Shown: one piece after another, positions 31,052 through 33,725 of the stretch
How the letters are laid out: every line of letters starts with the position of its first letter
How positions within the stretch are numbered: position 1 is the first letter of the stretch
NCBI RefSeq assembly: GCF_021602025.1
Contig: NZ_BQHW01000043.1
Coordinates: 1 to 33,725, forward strand
Reading direction: 5' to 3'
Length of the DNA stretch: 33,725 nt
DNA from: Pseudomonas ceruminis
GTDB taxonomy: Bacteria; Pseudomonadota; Gammaproteobacteria; Pseudomonadales; Pseudomonadaceae
Translations under genes and position numbers: made by a program
The notes under the pieces: model-generated
The model's input: only the letters and a program-made list of their open reading frames with translations
What the model was told of the DNA's origin: nothing
Database searches by the model: none

Positions 31052-31846
31052 ATGGACAATCGGCCACTGTTCCAAGCAAGGTGGTCCTGGGGGCCTTTGG
31101 CAGCCTGTACGCTGCTCCCCATTGCTCTACTGTGTTTCTGGTTATGGCCTTTTGGCCAGATCCTGTGCCTGACTTTCGACGAGTGGCTGTTCCACAGCCT
31201 CAATGCGCCCCTGGCCGACAACACCGCCTGGCGCTACATCTGGACCGTCGGCAGCCTACGCCCCTTCGATATCGTCGTCGGGCTGATCCTTCTCGCCGCG
31301 CTGATCCGTGGCAACTGGGTGTTCAAGGCGAGCCAGGTGCGTGAAGCCTTTTTTGGCTTTCTTGTCACCCTGCTCCTCTTAGTGGTGATTCGCGCGCTGT
31401 TTTCCAAGTGGGTGGATGCCGCCGGGTGGCAACATGTCAGCCCGTCGATGATTTTCGACAGCGCGGTACACCTCAGTGACTACTACCCGAACCTGGAAAA
31501 GGCCTGGGAACTGAAGGACCGCTCGAGCAAGAGCTTCCCCGGTGACCATGCGTCGGTGCTGTTGATCTGGGCACTGTTCATGAGCGTATTCAGCCGTCGC
31601 CTGGGCCAGTACCTGGTGATCTGGGGGCTGGCGGTCCTGTTCATGCTGCCGCGGCTGGTCGCTGGCGCCCACTGGGGCCAGGACGACTACATCGGTGGCT
31701 TGCTGATGGCGATACTGGCGTTGGGCTGGAGCTACTACACGCCGCTGGCGGCCAAGGGTAGCGCGCTGCTGCTGCGCTGGACGGCCCCGCTGTTCGCGAT
31801 CGCGGCCAAGATACCGTTGGTCGGGCGCTTGGCGGTGATCCGCTAA
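31052..31846 (+). CDS. PAP2-family membrane phosphatase/phosphotransferase
   Basis: This 264-residue inner-membrane protein has about six hydrophobic helices (near 15-35, 70-90, 100-116, 165-180, 186-200, 213-232). The active site on the periplasmic face reads SFPGDHAS (His166) and RLVAGAHWGQDD (Arg201, His207, Asp211). The second motif is PGDH, not the usual PSGH, and the first motif (K-x6-RP) is not clear, with Lys119 and Lys155 as possible remnants. The family removes or transfers phosphate on lipids such as undecaprenyl pyrophosphate or lipid A; LpxT-like lipid A kinase is one option, undecided here. The start is ATG 31052 with GAGG seven bases before. It sits between hslO and hslR. Confidence 0.8.
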   Translation: MDNRPLFQARWSWGPLAACTLLPIALLCFWLWPFGQILCLTFDEWLFHSLNAPLADNTAWRYIWTVGSLRPFDIVVGLILLAALIRGNWVFKASQVREAFFGFLVTLLLLVVIRALFSKWVDAAGWQHVSPSMIFDSAVHLSDYYPNLEKAWELKDRSSKSFPGDHASVLLIWALFMSVFSRRLGQYLVIWGLAVLFMLPRLVAGAHWGQDDYIGGLLMAILALGWSYYTPLAAKGSALLLRWTAPLFAIAAKIPLVGRLAVIR

Positions 31847-31873
31847 GGCGCCGGGGCCGCCCAGCGGCCCCAA

Positions 31874-32275
31874 TCACTCGTAACTGCCGTGCAACTGGTA
31901 AATCTGCCGCCGCTGCTTCTTGTTCGGACGGCCATCGGTCGTTACACCGGTTGCCCCCGCCTTGCGCATCGCTGCGGCCTGCTCACGGCGCCGTACACTC
32001 TCCTCGGTTTCTTCGTACAGCGTCTGCGCTTCAGGCGCGCCCCGGCGCACCACCGACAGCGCCTTGACCACCACCGTGCGTTCATCGAACCCCATGCGCA
32101 ACACAAACTCATCGCCTACCCGCGGTTCCTTGCCCGGCTTGCAGCGTTCGCCCCGGCAATGCACCTTGCCACTTTCGATCGCCGCCTTGGCCAGGGCACG
32201 AGTCTTGTAGAAGCGCGCTGCCCATAACCATTTGTCCAGGCGGACCTTGTCGTCTTCTTCCGGTTTTTGTGCCAT
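31874..32275 (-). CDS. hslR: Heat-shock protein 15, ribosome-associated
   Basis: Hsp15 binds free 50S subunits that still carry a nascent chain and helps rescue them. It has 133 residues. An S4 RNA-binding domain covers about residues 11-72 (VRLDKWLWAARFYKTRALAKAAIESG and VHCRGERCKPGKEPRVGDEF). The C-terminus is rich in Arg, Lys and Glu, ending in RPNKKQRRQIYQL. The start is ATG 32275, preceded by GAGG at 8 bases; an upstream in-frame ATG is less likely. It is divergent from rimB with about 110 bases between. It is complete. Confidence 0.96.
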   Translation of the reverse strand: MAQKPEEDDKVRLDKWLWAARFYKTRALAKAAIESGKVHCRGERCKPGKEPRVGDEFVLRMGFDERTVVVKALSVVRRGAPEAQTLYEETEESVRRREQAAAMRKAGATGVTTDGRPNKKQRRQIYQLHGSYE

Positions 32276-32384
32276 CCCGCTACCTCGAATTCTGTCTTTC
32301 ATCGAACTGTACTACCGTAACTGACGGATGCAAAAAGTCCCCGCCGTGCTTACAGTTCACCACCTTATCCGCAGGGTGCGCTTC

Positions 32385-32867
32385 GTGAAGACATTTGACC
32401 ATCTGACTGTGATCGGCCTGCGCGAGTGGGTCGCGCTGCCCGACCTTGGCGTGGCCGGCCTGCGCGCCAAGATCGACACCGGTGCCAGCACCTCCAGCCT
32501 GCATGCCACCGAGGTGGAACCGTTCGAACGCAACGGCCAACCCTGGGTGCGTTTCACCGCCCATCTGGGGTCGCTGGTGCAGTTGCGTCACCGCCGCTGT
32601 GAAGCACCACTGGTTACCATGAAGACCATCAAGAGCTCCAACGGCCATGCGCAAACCCGTTATGTGATTCGTACACCGCTGGCGCTGGGCGATCGCGTCT
32701 GGGAGGTCGAGTTCACGCTGGCCTGCCGCAAGAGCATGCGCTATCGCCTGCTGCTCGGCTCAAAGGCGCTTATCCACGGCCAGTTGGTGGTCAACCCGGG
32801 GCTCAAGTACGTGCAAGACAAACCGGCCTTCCCGGCCACCCTTTCTCCTGTCACAGGTGCTGCATGA
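32385..32867 (+). CDS. rimB: RimB-like retropepsin-type (ATP-dependent zinc protease family) protein
   Basis: This 160-residue protein is of the small aspartic-protease-like family that accompanies RimK in pseudomonads and is proposed to act on RimK-modified proteins. The active-site loop DTGAST starts at Asp31 ([14 protein letters not shown]). Other conserved parts are [25 protein letters not shown] and the C-terminal [12 protein letters not shown]. The start is uncertain: I prefer GTG 32385 ([15 protein letters not shown]) since the family begins close to this sequence, though an ATG 19 codons earlier is in frame. It overlaps rimK by ATGA, so they are coupled. No third gene (rimA) lies between it and hslR. 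Confidence 0.85.
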   Translation: MKTFDHLTVIGLREWVALPDLGVAGLRAKIDTGASTSSLHATEVEPFERNGQPWVRFTAHLGSLVQLRHRRCEAPLVTMKTIKSSNGHAQTRYVIRTPLALGDRVWEVEFTLACRKSMRYRLLLGSKALIHGQLVVNPGLKYVQDKPAFPATLSPVTGAA

Positions 32868-33725
32868 AGATCGCTGTGCTGTCGCGCAACCCGCGTCTGT
32901 ATTCCACCCGCCGCCTGGTCGAAGCCGGTACCCAACGTGGCCACGAAATGGTGGTGATCGACACCCTGCGGGCCTATATGAATATCGCCAGCCACAAACC
33001 GCAGATCCACTACCGTGGCAAGCCGCTGGAAGGCTTCGATGCAGTGATTCCGCGCATTGGCGCCTCGGTCACCTTCTATGGCTGCGCGGTGCTGCGCCAA
33101 TTCGAGATGATGGGCGTGTACCCGCTCAACGAGTCGGTGGCCATCGCCCGCTCGCGTGACAAGCTGCGCTCACTGCAATTGCTGTCCCGGCGCGGCATCG
33201 GCCTGCCGATCACGGGGTTCGCCCACTCGCCGGACGACATCCCCGACCTGATCCAGATGGTCAATGGCGCGCCGCTGGTGATCAAGGTCCTTGAAGGCAC
33301 ACAGGGCATCGGCGTGGTGCTATGCGAGACAACCCAGGCGGCCGAATCAGTGATCGAAGCGTTCATGGGCCTGAAGCAGAACATCATGGTGCAGGAGTAC
33401 ATCAAAGAGGCGGGCGGTGCCGACATTCGCTGCTTCGTGGTGGGGGACAAGGTGATCGCTTCGATGAAGCGTCAGGCCAAACCAGGCGAGTTCCGTTCCA
33501 ACCTGCATCGCGGTGGTGTCGCCAGCCTGATCAAGATCACCCCTGAAGAGCGGATCACGGCCATTCGGGCGGCCAAGGTGATGGGCTTGAGCGTGGCGGG
33601 TGTGGATATCCTGCGCTCCAACCACGGGCCGTTGGTGATGGAGGTCAACTCTTCACCGGGCCTGGAAGGTATCGAAGTGACCACCGGCAAGAACGTGGCC
33701 GGGATGATCATCGAGCACCTGGAGA
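32864..33725 (+). CDS. rimK: Ribosomal protein S6 glutamate ligase, truncated by window edge
   Basis: RimK adds glutamates to the C-terminus of ribosomal protein S6, changing ribosome function. The window holds the first 287 residues of about 301. It is an ATP-grasp enzyme: N-terminal pre-grasp domain ([36 protein letters not shown]), then the nucleotide site [34 protein letters not shown], and the metal site [14 protein letters not shown]. It begins inside the rimB stop (ATGA). The frame is intact to the last base. In P. putida-type genomes envZ/ompR are usually the next genes. Confidence 0.96.
   Translation, partial: MKIAVLSRNPRLYSTRRLVEAGTQRGHEMVVIDTLRAYMNIASHKPQIHYRGKPLEGFDAVIPRIGASVTFYGCAVLRQFEMMGVYPLNESVAIARSRDKLRSLQLLSRRGIGLPITGFAHSPDDIPDLIQMVNGAPLVIKVLEGTQGIGVVLCETTQAAESVIEAFMGLKQNIMVQEYIKEAGGADIRCFVVGDKVIASMKRQAKPGEFRSNLHRGGVASLIKITPEERITAIRAAKVMGLSVAGVDILRSNHGPLVMEVNSSPGLEGIEVTTGKNVAGMIIEHLE

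Overview
The window looks like chromosome of a Pseudomonas putida-group bacterium. It is GC-rich, carries a REP element of the P. putida type, and encodes an OprD-family porin, agmatine deiminase and two TonB-dependent siderophore receptors. Most reading frames are intact and read as typical Pseudomonas proteins. I see no tRNA, rRNA, CRISPR array or prophage.

Left part (1-11.4 kb), an accessory, iron- and envelope-related region. It opens with the end of an IS3-family element, then an AT-richer stretch with a decayed small gene. A TonB-dependent receptor follows, divergent from an OmpR-type response regulator and histidine kinase. Next come a membrane-anchored glutamate-synthase-like (GltB domain 2) protein, an OprD-family porin with a candidate small RNA or attenuator in its upstream region, a second TonB-dependent receptor and a 65-residue protein of unknown role.

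Middle (11.5-21 kb). Agmatine deiminase (aguA) lies downstream of a 966-residue three-part protein: an APH-type kinase, a degenerate M23-like domain and a class-III PLP enzyme. The three-part protein is divergent from rmlC-rmlD (dTDP-rhamnose synthesis). After a hairpin come dctB-dctD (C4-dicarboxylate sensing, sigma-54 activator) and a translationally coupled thioesterase.

Right part (21-33.7 kb), a housekeeping block: cysQ-nudE divergent from yrfG; a BON-LysM protein divergent from fdhD and an FdhF/YdeP-type molybdoenzyme; a glycine-zipper envelope protein; a thioesterase; pckA; hslO; a PAP2-family membrane phosphatase; hslR; rimB and a truncated rimK. Several of these (nudE, yrfG, hslR, hslO, pckA) also cluster in Escherichia coli.

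The item most worth following is the kinase/dead-M23/PLP fusion next to aguA. Its ends resemble the kinase and ammonia-releasing phospho-lyase that break down phosphorylated amino alcohols, while its middle domain has lost the zinc ligands of M23 peptidases. The second is the promoter-plus-terminator unit upstream of the porin. Functions are assigned from motifs read by eye; no database search was run.
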